In this document: piece by piece, positions 33,643 to 42,531 of the stretch
How the letters are laid out: each line of letters begins with the position of its first letter
Position numbering within the stretch: position 1 is the stretch's first letter
Origin: an uncultured Oscillospiraceae bacterium
GTDB lineage: Bacteria > Bacillota > Clostridia > Oscillospirales > Ruminococcaceae
Reading direction: 5' to 3'
NCBI GenBank assembly: GCA_934466455.1
Contig: CAKSLF010000002.1
Span: 114,386-178,385 of the forward strand
DNA: 64,000 nucleotides
Made by a program: the position numbers and the translations under genes
Notes under the pieces: generated by a model
Databases searched by the model: none
Told to the model about the DNA's origin: nothing
Seen by the model: the letters and a program-made list of their open reading frames with translations, nothing else

Positions 33643-34437
33643 TTGGCAACATTTTTTACTCTTGCAAGCTCAAGCGCAGGTAATTCATGCTATATAGGCT
33701 TTGGCGGCGGCGGAATACTTGTCGATTGTGGCATAAGCTGCCGCAGCGTTGCCAACGCTTTGGAGGTACGAAACATTTTGCCGGAAAAGCTCTCCGGAAT
33801 TATTTTAACTCATGAGCATATAGACCACATCAAGGGGCTTAAAGTGTTTTTGAAGAAATACAACGTTCCGGTTTATGCAACCTCCGCTGTTTTGCGTTAT
33901 CTTTCCGTGTACGACTGTGTTCCCCCGGAGGCGGAGCTTTGTGAGATCGACGACAGAGGCTTTATTCTCGGAGGTATGCTTATAGAGCCGTTTGCCACCT
34001 CCCATGACAGCATCGGAAGCCGTGGATACAGCGTTTCCACACCCGATGAACATCGCATTTGCGTATGTACCGACACCGGCTTTATAACAGACGATGCTCG
34101 TGAGCACCTGCTTGGAAGCGACGCCGTGCTCATAGAATCCAATTATGACAAAATGATGCTCATGGCCGGAGCACACTATTCGTATTCACTTAAAATGAGA
34201 ATAGACGGAAAGCTTGGTCACCTTTCAAATGCAGATTGCTCCGCATTTTTACCCGACCTTGTCAGAAGCGGAACAACCCGTATTGTCCTCGGTCATCTGA
34301 GCAAGGAAAACAACCTTCCCCGCCTTGCGGAGGAAACCGCAGCAGCCGAGCTTTCCCTTGCGGGAATGCGCCGCAGCGACGATTACATACTTTTTGCTGC
34401 GCCGCGCAGCGAGCTTTCCGAAAATATTTTGCTTTAA
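33643..34437 (+). CDS. Metallo-beta-lactamase fold hydrolase, WalJ/YycJ-like
   Basis: Cytosolic metallo-hydrolase of 264 residues. It has SSSAGNSCYI near the N-terminus and the metal motif THEHIDHIKG near residue 55. CTDTGF and LIESNYD carry later ligands, and LGHLSKENN holds the last histidine. WalJ-type proteins are predicted exonuclease-like enzymes often found near walRK and rlmH. No walRK is here, but rlmH follows ten bases later, the conserved walJ-rlmH neighbourhood. It starts at TTG with AGGAGG upstream. Confidence 0.9.
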   Translation: MATFFTLASSSAGNSCYIGFGGGGILVDCGISCRSVANALEVRNILPEKLSGIILTHEHIDHIKGLKVFLKKYNVPVYATSAVLRYLSVYDCVPPEAELCEIDDRGFILGGMLIEPFATSHDSIGSRGYSVSTPDEHRICVCTDTGFITDDAREHLLGSDAVLIESNYDKMMLMAGAHYSYSLKMRIDGKLGHLSNADCSAFLPDLVRSGTTRIVLGHLSKENNLPRLAEETAAAELSLAGMRRSDDYILFAAPRSELSENILL

Positions 34438-34447
34438 CGGAGGAAAA

Positions 34448-34933
34448 ATGCGCACAATAAATATTATTTGCGTCGGCAGTCTTAAAGAAAAATATCTGCG
34501 GGACGCCGCTGCGGAATACGAAAAGCGGCTTTCTCCCTATTGCAAGCTTAAAATTACCGAAGTCTCTGAATATAAGCTGCCGGAAAAGCCTTCTTCGGCA
34601 GAAATCGCCCGCTGCATAGAAGCGGAGGGAAACGCTGTTCTCGCAAAAATCCCGCAAAATGCAGCAATCGCAGCAATGTGCATAGAAGGCGAAATGCTTT
34701 CCTCCGAGGATTTTTCAAAAAGACTCTCCGCCCTTATGTCAAACGAGGCTGCAAGCGAGCTTTGCTTTGTAATCGGCGGCTCTTACGGACTTTATGATGA
34801 GGTAAAAAAGAAAGCCGTCCTTCGGCTTTCCCTCTCAAGAATGACCTTTACTCATCAAATCTCCCGTGTTTTGATTTTGGAGCAGATTTACCGTGCATTC
34901 CAAATTTCCTCCGGCGGAAAATATCATAAATAA
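34448..34933 (+). CDS. rlmH: 23S rRNA (pseudouridine1915-N3)-methyltransferase
   Basis: SPOUT-class methyltransferase of 161 residues acting on 23S rRNA in intact ribosomes. NIICVGSLKEKYLRDAAAEY begins the fold. FVIGGSYGL near 112 is the SAM-binding knot, and LSRMTFTHQISRVLILEQIYRA is the C-terminal knot signature. The ATG at 34448 has CGGAGG upstream and follows the hydrolase closely. Longer readings overlap that gene and lack ribosome sites. Confidence 0.97.
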   Translation: MRTINIICVGSLKEKYLRDAAAEYEKRLSPYCKLKITEVSEYKLPEKPSSAEIARCIEAEGNAVLAKIPQNAAIAAMCIEGEMLSSEDFSKRLSALMSNEAASELCFVIGGSYGLYDEVKKKAVLRLSLSRMTFTHQISRVLILEQIYRAFQISSGGKYHK

Positions 34934-34956
34934 TTAACTTAACCTAAAGGTGAAAA

Positions 34957-37188
34957 ATGGCAAGAAAAAAGACAGAAAAAGAACAGCCTAAAACAACGCA
35001 AACCGCAAATTTTGAAAATGCCGGTCTTGTTGTTGAGCAACATATTGTCGATGTGCTTGAAGAAAACTATATGCCCTACGCCATGAGCATTATAGTAAGC
35101 CGTGCCATCCCCGAAATAGACGGTTTTAAGCCCAGCCACAGAAAGCTGCTTTATACAATGTACAAAATGGGGCTGTTAAACGGTGCAAGAACAAAATCCG
35201 CAAATATAGTCGGACAGACAATGAAGCTCAATCCGCATGGCGACGCCGCAATCTATGATACAATGGTTCGTATGTCAAGGGGTTACGCCGCACTTTTGCA
35301 CCCTTGGATTGACAGCAAGGGAAACTTCGGCAAAGCATATTCCCGCAATATGGTCTGCGCCGCTTCCCGTTATACGGAAGCAAAGCTTGACAAGATTTCG
35401 GCGGAGCTTTTTCGTGATATAGACTGCGATACCGTCGATTTTGTCGATAACTATGATAACTCCATGAAGGAACCTTCGCTTTTGCCGGTTACATTCCCCT
35501 CGGTTCTTGTAAACTATAATGTGGGTATCGCCGTCGGTATGGCGTCGCAAATCTGCCCTTTCCGCCTTTCGGAAATATGCGATACCACAATAAAGCTTAT
35601 TAAAAACCCGGACCATGATATTCTTTCAACGCTTCCTGCGCCGGATTTTGCAGGCGGCGGAATGATAATATATGACGAAAGCGAATTTCGCAAAATATAC
35701 GAAACCGGACGGGGGACCGTTCGCGTTCGTGCAAAATACCGCTATGATTCAGAAAATCGCTGCATAGAGGTTACGGAAATTCCCTCCACAACTACCATAG
35801 AGGCAATTATGGACAAAATGGTGGAGCTTGTAAAGCTGCGAAAAATCACGGAAATTTCCGATATGCGTGATGAAACGGACCTCTCCGGTCTTAAACTCAC
35901 CATTGATATAAAACGCGGCGTTGACCCGGATGCGCTTATGCAAAAGCTGTACCGCTCAACCCCGCTTGAGGACAGCTTTTCCGCAAATTTTAATGTTCTC
36001 ATCGGCGGCGCACCGATGGTGCTTGGCGTAAGACAGCTTCTCACCGAATGGATCGCTTTCCGCAGAGAATGCATCCGCCGCAGGGTTTTCTTTGAGCTTA
36101 ACGGCAAAAAAGACAAGCTGCATCTTTTGAAGGGTCTTCAGAAAATTTTGCTTGATATTGATAAAGCCGTTCGCATTGTTCGGGAAACCGAAAGCGAAAA
36201 CGAGGTTGTTCCAAACCTTATGATAGGCTTTGGAATAGATCAGGTGCAGGCTGAATTTGTTGCGGAAATAAAGCTGCGCCATCTCAACCGTGAATATATT
36301 CTTAAGCGCACGGCGGATATTGAAAGCCTTCGCAGCGAAATCGCCGAAATGGAGGATATTCTTGCAAATCCGCAAAAAATAAACAATATAATAATTTCCG
36401 AGCTTAAAGATGTAAGCAAAAAATACGACCAGCCTCGCAGAAGCGAAATTATTTATGTAAGCGAAACCGCAGAAGCCGTGCCGGTTGAAGAGGTTCCCGA
36501 TTATCCGATCACTCTTTTCTTTACAAAAGAGGGATATTTCAAAAAAATCACCCCGCAGTCCCTGCGTATGTCCGGCGAACAAAAACTTAAAGAGGGAGAT
36601 GAAATTATTCTTTCCTCCGAAAGCCGAAATAATGCCGAGCTTCTCTTCTTCAGCAACCGCTGTCAGGTATACAAAGCCTGTGCCGCCGATTTTGACGATA
36701 CAAAAGCAAGCGTTATGGGAGATTACATTCCGTCAAAGCTTGGTTTTGACGAAGGCGAAAGCGCAATTTTTATGGCGGTGGTTGAAAAGTTCACAGGTTT
36801 TATGTTATTCTTTTATGAGAACGGAAAAGCGGCAAAGGTTCCGCTTTCGTCCTACGAAACAAAAACCAAGCGCAAACGCCTTATCGGCGCATATTGCGAC
36901 AAATCGCCGCTTGTTGCCTGCTTCCGCATCGAGGAGGACGGAGAGTATATGCTTACATCCTCCGGCGGGCGTATACTTTTGGTACATTCCGGTGCCGTTC
37001 CGCCAAAGGCTGCCAGGGATACGCAGGGCGTTGCCGTAATGACTCTTAAAAAGAACGCCGTTGTTGCTTCGGTAAAGCCCTTTGCCGAAGGTATGCTTGA
37101 AAATGCGCATCGCTTCCGCACAAGAAACCTTCCTGCTGCCGGTGCGATTCCGAAAGACGGCGACCTTTTTGAACAAATAACATTATAA
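34957..37188 (+). CDS. DNA topoisomerase IV/gyrase A-type subunit (ParC-like)
   Basis: DNA-cleaving subunit of a type IIA topoisomerase, 743 residues. AMSIIVSRAIPEIDGFKPSHRKLLY near 40-65 begins the winged-helix domain. AASRYTEAKL near 132 contains the catalytic tyrosine and is preceded by HPWIDSKGNFG. After the coiled coil (about residues 370-480) there is a C-terminal beta region of about 250 residues. It is shorter than typical GyrA, and I see no clear GyrA-box. The partner ATPase subunit is not adjacent, which is unusual because parE normally precedes parC. Confidence 0.9.
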   Translation: MARKKTEKEQPKTTQTANFENAGLVVEQHIVDVLEENYMPYAMSIIVSRAIPEIDGFKPSHRKLLYTMYKMGLLNGARTKSANIVGQTMKLNPHGDAAIYDTMVRMSRGYAALLHPWIDSKGNFGKAYSRNMVCAASRYTEAKLDKISAELFRDIDCDTVDFVDNYDNSMKEPSLLPVTFPSVLVNYNVGIAVGMASQICPFRLSEICDTTIKLIKNPDHDILSTLPAPDFAGGGMIIYDESEFRKIYETGRGTVRVRAKYRYDSENRCIEVTEIPSTTTIEAIMDKMVELVKLRKITEISDMRDETDLSGLKLTIDIKRGVDPDALMQKLYRSTPLEDSFSANFNVLIGGAPMVLGVRQLLTEWIAFRRECIRRRVFFELNGKKDKLHLLKGLQKILLDIDKAVRIVRETESENEVVPNLMIGFGIDQVQAEFVAEIKLRHLNREYILKRTADIESLRSEIAEMEDILANPQKINNIIISELKDVSKKYDQPRRSEIIYVSETAEAVPVEEVPDYPITLFFTKEGYFKKITPQSLRMSGEQKLKEGDEIILSSESRNNAELLFFSNRCQVYKACAADFDDTKASVMGDYIPSKLGFDEGESAIFMAVVEKFTGFMLFFYENGKAAKVPLSSYETKTKRKRLIGAYCDKSPLVACFRIEEDGEYMLTSSGGRILLVHSGAVPPKAARDTQGVAVMTLKKNAVVASVKPFAEGMLENAHRFRTRNLPAAGAIPKDGDLFEQITL

Positions 37189-37216
37189 ATTATAATCCGA
37201 AAGGAGATTTTGAATT

Positions 37217-37516
37217 ATGCATATGCACGCATTCTTAAGAAAATGGTATGACAGAGCCTCCGACATCTTTAAGGACTTCGATTACAGAGATTTTCTCTGG
37301 TGCGAAGCTTTTGTGCTTGCACTCGGAGTTTTGTTCGGTGTTTCCGCAAACAAGGCTCTTAAACGCCTTACTCCATTCATTGCTGTTTTTGCTGCGTTCG
37401 CCGCATTTGAGGTTTTCTACCCCAGAAGGGGCAAGCTTCAAAAAATTGCGGACGGAACCTACGAGGACAGATTTGTGGAATTTTCCGATACGGATGATAT
37501 TCCCGATTTTGTGTAA
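37217..37516 (+). CDS. Small membrane protein of unknown function
   Basis: 99 residues. An amphipathic, charged N-terminus (FLRKWYDRASDIFKDFDYRDF) is followed by two close hydrophobic segments (about residues 32-45 and 52-68). The C-terminus is acidic and cytoplasmic (FVEFSDTDDIPDF). AAAGGAG precedes the ATG. It trails the topoisomerase gene by 28 bases and may be cotranscribed. I do not recognise the family. Confidence 0.75.
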   Translation: MHMHAFLRKWYDRASDIFKDFDYRDFLWCEAFVLALGVLFGVSANKALKRLTPFIAVFAAFAAFEVFYPRRGKLQKIADGTYEDRFVEFSDTDDIPDFV

Positions 37517-37528
37517 TTAAAAGCAAAA

Positions 37529-37558
37529 GCGGGTGTTTCCGTCATACGAAACACCCGC
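37529..37558 (+). other. Strong hairpin without U-run
   Basis: GCGGGTGTTTC and GAAACACCCGC are separated by eight bases. What follows is A-rich, so intrinsic termination on the plus strand is doubtful. The remaining gap to secG holds a TATAAT box (37726-37731) without a well-spaced -35. Confidence 0.5.
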
Positions 37559-37760
37559 AAAAAGCTGTTTGATTTTGAATATATTTTTTAAGCAAACGCC
37601 ATTTTTAATCAAAATCAAGCGGCTGTTATCATTATTTCACATACTTTTTATATAATACATGGCAAATCAAACCACTTTTTTATTTTTTGAAAAAAGTGCT
37701 TGCAAATTAGCAACGACTGTGTTATTATAATATAGCTATTGTGTTATTTGGAGGTTTATT

Positions 37761-38006
37761 ATGACTGTATACGAAATCATCGGAAGTATTCTTCTTATCA
37801 TAACCTGCGTTCTTATCACCATCACCGTTCTTCTTCAGAGCAGCAAGGCTGACGGTATGGCAGCTCTCGGCGGAAAAAGCTCCGGCGGTTTCAACGCAGA
37901 AGCAAAGAGCAACGAAGCAAGACTTTGCCGTATTACCAAATATCTTGCCATTGCTTTCTTTGTAATTACCGTCCTTGTTTATGCGGCAACTATCTATCTT
38001 AGCTGA
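37761..38006 (+). CDS. secG: Preprotein translocase subunit SecG
   Basis: Small integral membrane subunit of the SecYEG channel, 81 residues. There are two membrane segments (about 5-22 and 58-77). Between them is the cytoplasmic loop LLQSSKADGMAALGGKSSGGF, matching the family LLQxSKxxGL...GG pattern. TTGGAGG precedes the ATG. In many Firmicutes rnr, smpB or eno follow, but here the gene stands alone between its promoter region and a terminator. Confidence 0.95.
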   Translation: MTVYEIIGSILLIITCVLITITVLLQSSKADGMAALGGKSSGGFNAEAKSNEARLCRITKYLAIAFFVITVLVYAATIYLS

Positions 38007-38027
38007 TATTTAATAGGAATTCTTTTA

Positions 38028-38059
38028 AGCCCAAAGGTTTTCTTTGGGCTTTTTCTTTT
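38028..38059 (+). terminator. Terminator of secG
   Basis: AGCCCAAAG and CTTTGGGCT are separated by five bases and followed by a T-rich tail. Confidence 0.9.
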
Positions 38060-38062
38060 ATG

Positions 38063-38099
38063 AAAAACCGTGCTCAAAAGCTTATTGAGCACGGTTTTT
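38063..38099. terminator. Terminator with CCGTGCTC/GAGCACGG stem
   Basis: A 15-base perfect stem with a seven-base loop and A/T tails on both sides. It ends the minus-strand pseudouridine synthase gene. The stem carries two opposed copies of TTGAGCACGG. Confidence 0.88.
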
Positions 38100-38111
38100 G
38101 GCTTTTATTTT

Positions 38112-38918
38112 TTAAGGTTTTCTTGCTATTCTTTTGAAAGGCTTCTTTGCCGGGGAATTTTCTTTCTTCTTTAGCGGTTGTTCTGTGCTGCCCTTTCTGG
38201 AGCCGTTTCTAAGCCCCGTAAGCTCCTCTTTCGTAAGCTCGCGCCATTTTCCCTGCGCAAGCATTCCAAGCCTTACTGCACCTATTGAGGTGCGCTTAAG
38301 GCGTATTACGGTAAGACCAACTGCCTCGCACATTTTTCTTATCTCTCGATTTTTGCCCTCACTGATAATAAACTGCATAACGGTACGGTTTTCGCCCTTT
38401 TCAAGCACCGTTACCTGCGCCGGCTTTGTTACTCCGGAATCGATTTTAACCCCCTCGGCAAGGCGAACAAGATGCTCCTCGTTTGCGTCCTCCCTAACGG
38501 TGACCCTATATGTTTTTGTGATATTACCGCTTGGGTGCATTATCATATTTGCGAATGCGCCGTCATTGGTCATAAGCAAAAGACCCTCGCTGTTGCGATC
38601 AAGGCGTCCTATCGGATAAACTCTTGTCGGAATGTCCGAAACAAGATCCATTACGGTTTTTCTTCCAAGCTCATCGGATGTTGTTGTAACAAAACCGCGG
38701 GGCTTGTTTAAGGCGATGTACCAAAGCTTTTCCCCTGCCGCCGTTTGAATTTCCTCGCCGTTTACGGTAATTATGTCATGCTTTACATCAACTTTCATAC
38801 CGATTTCGGCAGGACGACCGTTGACCTTAACCTTTCCTGCCGCAATAAGCTCCTCCGCTTTTCTGCGGGAGGTATAGCCCGCATCGGAAATAGCTTTTTG
38901 AATCCTTGTATCCTTCAT
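38112..38918 (-). CDS. rRNA pseudouridine synthase, RluB/RsuA family
   Basis: Isomerises uridine in rRNA, cytosolic, 268 residues. An S4 RNA-binding domain (RIQKAISDAGYTSRRKAEELI) comes first. The catalytic domain then has YPIGRLDRNSEGLLLMTNDG near 105, including the catalytic aspartate, and ISEGKNREIRKM near 175. A Lys-rich tail closes the protein. I chose the ATG at 38918 after TAGGAGA. An upstream extension overlaps dacF. It is the last gene of a minus-strand run with sporulation and cell-wall genes. Confidence 0.95.
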   Translation of the reverse strand: MKDTRIQKAISDAGYTSRRKAEELIAAGKVKVNGRPAEIGMKVDVKHDIITVNGEEIQTAAGEKLWYIALNKPRGFVTTTSDELGRKTVMDLVSDIPTRVYPIGRLDRNSEGLLLMTNDGAFANMIMHPSGNITKTYRVTVREDANEEHLVRLAEGVKIDSGVTKPAQVTVLEKGENRTVMQFIISEGKNREIRKMCEAVGLTVIRLKRTSIGAVRLGMLAQGKWRELTKEELTGLRNGSRKGSTEQPLKKKENSPAKKPFKRIARKP

Positions 38919-38926
38919 TTTCTCTC

Positions 38927-40036
38927 CTAAAAACAAAATTTTTCCTTTATTTTTTGCCAAAAGCTTTTTTCGGTTTTGACTGCTTCAACCGGATTTTTTG
39001 TAACAAGCGGAGTTTTTGCAACAAGCACGCCATCCGTATAAAAGCTTGCCCAACCGACAACCGCACCTTTTTCCACCGGTGCAAACAAAAAAGGTTCCGT
39101 GCTCAAAACAACCTGCAATGTATCTTCTTCCTCCGCAAAGAGTGCGGCGGAAACCGCTGCGGGGCAAAGCGCAACCGCTTTTGCCGTTCCTCCGGTAACG
39201 GGTATGCTCACGGCAGAAACCTTGTGCTCAAGCGGCGTGCTTTTGAGTACGGCGAAATAATCATTAAGCAGCCGGGTATGATATTCCCAATCGTCCGGGC
39301 ACGAAAGCGTTGCGCAAATAAGGCTTACCCCATCCCTTTCCGCCGACGAAACAAGGCATCTTCCGGCTTTTTTAGTAAATCCGGTCTTAACTCCGTTTGT
39401 CCCCTCAAGGGTTTTTAACAGCCTATTATGATTGGAAAGCCATCTTGTGTACGGAGGGTTTCCGTACTCGGTGCAAAGGCTGCTTTTGCCGCAAATTGCC
39501 GCAAAATCCGGATTTTTGACAGCTTCTCTTGCAAGCTGCGCCATATCATATGCAGTGGAATAGTGCTGCTCTCCGTCAAGCCCAGAGGGCGTCATGAAGC
39601 TTGTATTCTTCAGCCCAAGCTCCGACGCTCTTTTATTCATTAAACGAACAAATGCAGGCACAGAACCCGATATATGCACTGCCGCAGCATTTGCGGCGTC
39701 GTTTCCAGACGCAAGCAGCATCCCCTCCGCAAGTGTGCGCAAAGTTACTCTGTCCCCCGGCAAAAGCCCCATTGATGAGCCTTCCACAGCAATAGCCAAA
39801 CCGTTTACCGTAAACCACTCGTCGGCGTCCGCCTGTTCAAGAGCAAGCAAAGCAGTCATTATTTTTGTTGTGCTTGCCATAGGCAAGCGTTCGTCTTTGT
39901 TATGGGAAAAAAGTACTCTTCCGTTTTCCGCATCAATAAGCACTGCGCCCTTTGCTTCCGCAAAGGCGTCAACGCCAAAGACAAAAATCATAAGCACGGA
40001 CAAAATAAGTGCAGCTGTCTTCCGCAAATTTATCAC
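38927..40036 (-). CDS. D-alanyl-D-alanine carboxypeptidase, DacF-like
   Basis: Secreted penicillin-binding protein that trims the fifth D-Ala from peptidoglycan stems, 369 residues. A signal peptide ends near FAEAKG. The serine-peptidase triad motifs are STTKIM near residue 55, SGNDAAN near 110 and KTGFT near 218. A C-terminal beta domain and a final amphipathic KSFWQKIKEKF helix would hold it at the membrane. It is grouped with gerW/ytfJ-type and scp genes as in sporulating Clostridia, which suggests a DacF rather than DacA role. Confidence 0.94.
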   Translation of the reverse strand: MINLRKTAALILSVLMIFVFGVDAFAEAKGAVLIDAENGRVLFSHNKDERLPMASTTKIMTALLALEQADADEWFTVNGLAIAVEGSSMGLLPGDRVTLRTLAEGMLLASGNDAANAAAVHISGSVPAFVRLMNKRASELGLKNTSFMTPSGLDGEQHYSTAYDMAQLAREAVKNPDFAAICGKSSLCTEYGNPPYTRWLSNHNRLLKTLEGTNGVKTGFTKKAGRCLVSSAERDGVSLICATLSCPDDWEYHTRLLNDYFAVLKSTPLEHKVSAVSIPVTGGTAKAVALCPAAVSAALFAEEEDTLQVVLSTEPFLFAPVEKGAVVGWASFYTDGVLVAKTPLVTKNPVEAVKTEKSFWQKIKEKFCF

Positions 40037-40073
40037 TCCCGCAAAGCATATGCGGGATTTGTGCGTTTTATGT

Positions 40074-40532
40074 TTATTTTGCTGTGTTTTCCTCTGCCGC
40101 AGCCTCTTTGGAAACCGGTTTTTCGGGTTTTATCTCCTCAACGACGGTTGGTTCCTCTGCATTCTTCTTTTTTCCGCTTATAAGCGAGGAAACCGTATCT
40201 ATTGCGTCCGGCACCATATTTGCAAGGCGTTCGGAAATATTATTTTTATCCGCAACCTGAATCATGCGGACGCTGTCGCCTTTAATTACGAGAAAAGCCG
40301 TAGGCTGAATGGTAACGCCGCCGCCGCTTCCGCCGCCGAACATTTCCTTTGGATTTGAAGACGGAAAATCGGAACCGCCGGAAGCAAAAGCAAAGCTGAC
40401 TTTTGAAACCGGTATTATGGTGGTCCCGTCCGGGGTTGTTATGGGGCTTCCGATTATGGAATTGGAATCCACCAGCCCTTTGATGTTTTCAAGAGAAACA
40501 TTAAGCAATCCTTCAAGGTTTTTTTCACTCAT
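40074..40532 (-). CDS. ytfJ: GerW/YtfJ family sporulation protein
   Basis: 152 residues with the family core: LENIKGLVDSNSIIGSPI near 15-33, TTIIPVSKVSFAFASGGSD near 40, a glycine-rich FGGGSGGGVTI segment and PTAFLVI. A Glu/Lys/Pro-rich tail follows. In Bacillus subtilis GerW is needed for spore germination with certain nutrients, so the gene hints at an endospore-forming ancestry. It overlaps the DUF2953 gene by eight bases. Confidence 0.92.
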   Translation of the reverse strand: MSEKNLEGLLNVSLENIKGLVDSNSIIGSPITTPDGTTIIPVSKVSFAFASGGSDFPSSNPKEMFGGGSGGGVTIQPTAFLVIKGDSVRMIQVADKNNISERLANMVPDAIDTVSSLISGKKKNAEEPTVVEEIKPEKPVSKEAAAEENTAK

Positions 40533-41112
40533 TTATGTACGCTCCTTTTTTTGAAGTTTCTTTCTTTTGTTTTTTTATCATATTTTTCAGAAATGCAAAG
40601 GCAATCCTTACGCCTCCGATAAGAATCACTATTGGATTTGCTTCAATTTCCGTATAAACACGGATTTCTTCTTCCTCGGCAAGAAAATCGGGATAAACTT
40701 TTAGTTTTGTTTTTTCTATCCTCACAAGATTTCTTATAAATCCAAACGCCGTATTAAGCAATGCGCACACCCTTCCGTAACGAACTGCGCAGGCTGCGGC
40801 GTCCTCCCCCGCAATTTTCCAAAAGCCTTCCAGCTTATGCACTCTTATATTGCGGAGAATCATTTTTGTTCCGGGGCCGTACCTGTGTACGGCGTCTATG
40901 AAGCCGTCAATAATCTCATCCGGCGTATGCTTTTTTCGCTGCTTTTTCTTCGGCTTTGCCGGTTTTTGCTCCGGCTCCTTTTCCTGCTTCGGCTTTTTCT
41001 TTTTTTCCGGTGCGGGAACAACCGTAAAGCGAAAAAACAGATATTTGATTTTTACTGTCAGCTTTTCGTTCCACTCTGCTGTTACAAAAACGGGCAGCGA
41101 AAGAAGCAGCAC
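40525..41112 (-). CDS. DUF2953 (YtfI-like) membrane protein
   Basis: At least 195 residues. A hydrophobic N-terminus is followed by a beta segment (WNEKLTVKIKYLFFRF). Next comes a very Lys/Glu/Pro-rich linker (about 35-60), and then helical and beta parts ending in EIEANPIVILIGGVRIAFAF. The pairing with a ytfJ gene is the usual one. The coordinates use the first GTG, but the membrane segment reads open about 14 residues further upstream (to roughly 41154). GGGAGGTG lies at 41157-41164, ahead of that extension. No ATG, GTG or TTG is in frame there, so the true start is unclear. Confidence 0.82.
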   Translation of the reverse strand: MLLLSLPVFVTAEWNEKLTVKIKYLFFRFTVVPAPEKKKKPKQEKEPEQKPAKPKKKQRKKHTPDEIIDGFIDAVHRYGPGTKMILRNIRVHKLEGFWKIAGEDAAACAVRYGRVCALLNTAFGFIRNLVRIEKTKLKVYPDFLAEEEEIRVYTEIEANPIVILIGGVRIAFAFLKNMIKKQKKETSKKGAYINE

Positions 41113-41183
41113 TATAAGCGCAATTATTCCAAAAAAAATCAGCCAGCCCGTATTTTCACCTCCCGCAAAGCGGCAACACTTTT

Positions 41184-41762
41184 TCAGTTTTCGTCAAACA
41201 AGGATTGCTGATCCTCAAGTTCCGCCTTTTCCTCTTTTTCCGCAGGCTCCGCCTCGTCAATTATAGGCGGAAGGTCATCAAGCGAGGAAAGCCCAAAGGA
41301 GCGCAGAAAAAGCGGCGTTGTTCTGTAAGCTATCGGCTTACCGGGGAGGTCAAGCCTTCCGGCTTCCTCAATAAGCCCTTTTTCCGCAAGGGTTGACATA
41401 ACTCCGGAGCAATCAACGCCTCTCACCTGCTCCGCAAATGCCCTTGTTACCGGCTGGTTATATGCAACCACCGCAAGAACCTCCATAGCCGCCTGAGAAA
41501 GCGGCGCATTACGCTTTATCTCGAATGCGCTGCGTATATACGGCTCGTACTCTTTTCTTGTACAAAGCTGCCACTGATTCTCAAGCCGCAGCACCTGCAC
41601 GGAGCTTTCAAATTTTTCGTACTTTGTACGAAGGCTTTCCAAAACCGCCGCAGCCGCTTCCTCATCAAGCTCCATAGCCGCAGCTATTACCTTTTGCTCA
41701 ACAGGTTCTCCGCCCGCAAAAAGAATCGCCTCGGCGATTTTTTCATACTGTTCCAGCTGCAA
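41184..41762 (-). CDS. scpB: Segregation and condensation protein B
   Basis: Kleisin-associated winged-helix protein of the SMC-ScpAB condensin, 192 residues. IAEAILFAGGEPV opens it. APLSQAAMEVLAVVAYNQPVTRAFAEQVRGVDCSGV near 90-125 is the family signature. An acidic tail follows. It starts at TTG inside the end of scpA (20-base overlap), with GGAGG upstream. The overlap makes coupled translation of the complex likely. Confidence 0.95.
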   Translation of the reverse strand: MQLEQYEKIAEAILFAGGEPVEQKVIAAAMELDEEAAAAVLESLRTKYEKFESSVQVLRLENQWQLCTRKEYEPYIRSAFEIKRNAPLSQAAMEVLAVVAYNQPVTRAFAEQVRGVDCSGVMSTLAEKGLIEEAGRLDLPGKPIAYRTTPLFLRSFGLSSLDDLPPIIDEAEPAEKEEKAELEDQQSLFDEN

Positions 41763-42507
41763 CCTCGCCGTCCTCCTTTTCCTTTCTGTTCCTATGCTTT
41801 TGACCGCCGCTTAAAGCAATGGTCTGGTTATCGTCGCTTATTTTTATTCTTCCGTTCTTAACAAGGTCGAGAACCGCAAGAAACATGGCTACGCTCTCGC
41901 TTCGCCCGGAGCGTGAAAAAAGCTCGCTCCATTTTAATTTTGTTTTTTTATAAAGCCGCCTTAAAAGAATTATGGCTCTTGAAGGCACCGAAATAAGCTT
42001 TGTGTGGACAACGCCGCTGAACGCTTCCACAGGCGGCGGCAGCTTACGCTGCTTCCGCCCAAGGGCAGAAAGATACGCCTTCAGTATATCCTCCGGCGGG
42101 TGCTTTCTGGCATAAGTGTTGTCCGCCTCTATCTTCATCGGACTGCGGGAGAAGATGCTTCCTCCGCAATATCCCTGCCGAAGATCCTCCGCCGCCTTTT
42201 TGCAAGCCTGGTACTCAATAAGCTCTCCCTGGAGTTCCCGGCGCAGCTTGTCCTTATCCTCGTCATCATCCTTTGGAAGAAGCATAGCGGTTTTTATATA
42301 AACAAGGCGCGCAGCCATCTCCAGAAATTCCGAGGCTCCCTCAAGGTCGTCAAGGTTTTCAACACTTTTTATCGCATTGGTGTATTGTTCCAAAAGCTCG
42401 GAGATATTTATATCATAAATATTAAGCTTATGCTTTTGAATAAGAAAAAGCAGCAAATCGAGGGGTCCCTCGAAGCTCTCCAGCTTGTATTGTAATTTTT
42501 CCGTCAA
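41743..42507 (-). CDS. scpA: Segregation and condensation protein A
   Basis: Kleisin subunit bridging SMC heads in chromosome condensation, 254 residues. LESFEGPLDLLLFLIQKHKLNIYDINI near 10-36 is the SMC-binding N-terminal signature. FLEMAARLVYIKTAMLLP near 63 follows. The C-terminal winged helix (ESVAMFLAVLDLVKNGRIKI) is complete, and a charged tail extends past it. It follows the site-2 protease gene by 24 bases. Confidence 0.96.
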   Translation of the reverse strand: MTEKLQYKLESFEGPLDLLLFLIQKHKLNIYDINISELLEQYTNAIKSVENLDDLEGASEFLEMAARLVYIKTAMLLPKDDDEDKDKLRRELQGELIEYQACKKAAEDLRQGYCGGSIFSRSPMKIEADNTYARKHPPEDILKAYLSALGRKQRKLPPPVEAFSGVVHTKLISVPSRAIILLRRLYKKTKLKWSELFSRSGRSESVAMFLAVLDLVKNGRIKISDDNQTIALSGGQKHRNRKEKEDGEVAAGTV

Positions 42508-42531
42508 GTTTGCATCTCCAAACCTTTATCT

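Noticed and set aside
37529..37558. Terminator after the small membrane protein at 37217
   Set aside because: The stem is strong but what follows is A-rich, not T-rich, so it is listed as a hairpin only.
37690..37731. Promoter of secG with TTGCAA and TATAAT
   Set aside because: The spacing is about 20 bases, too long for a confident sigma-A call.
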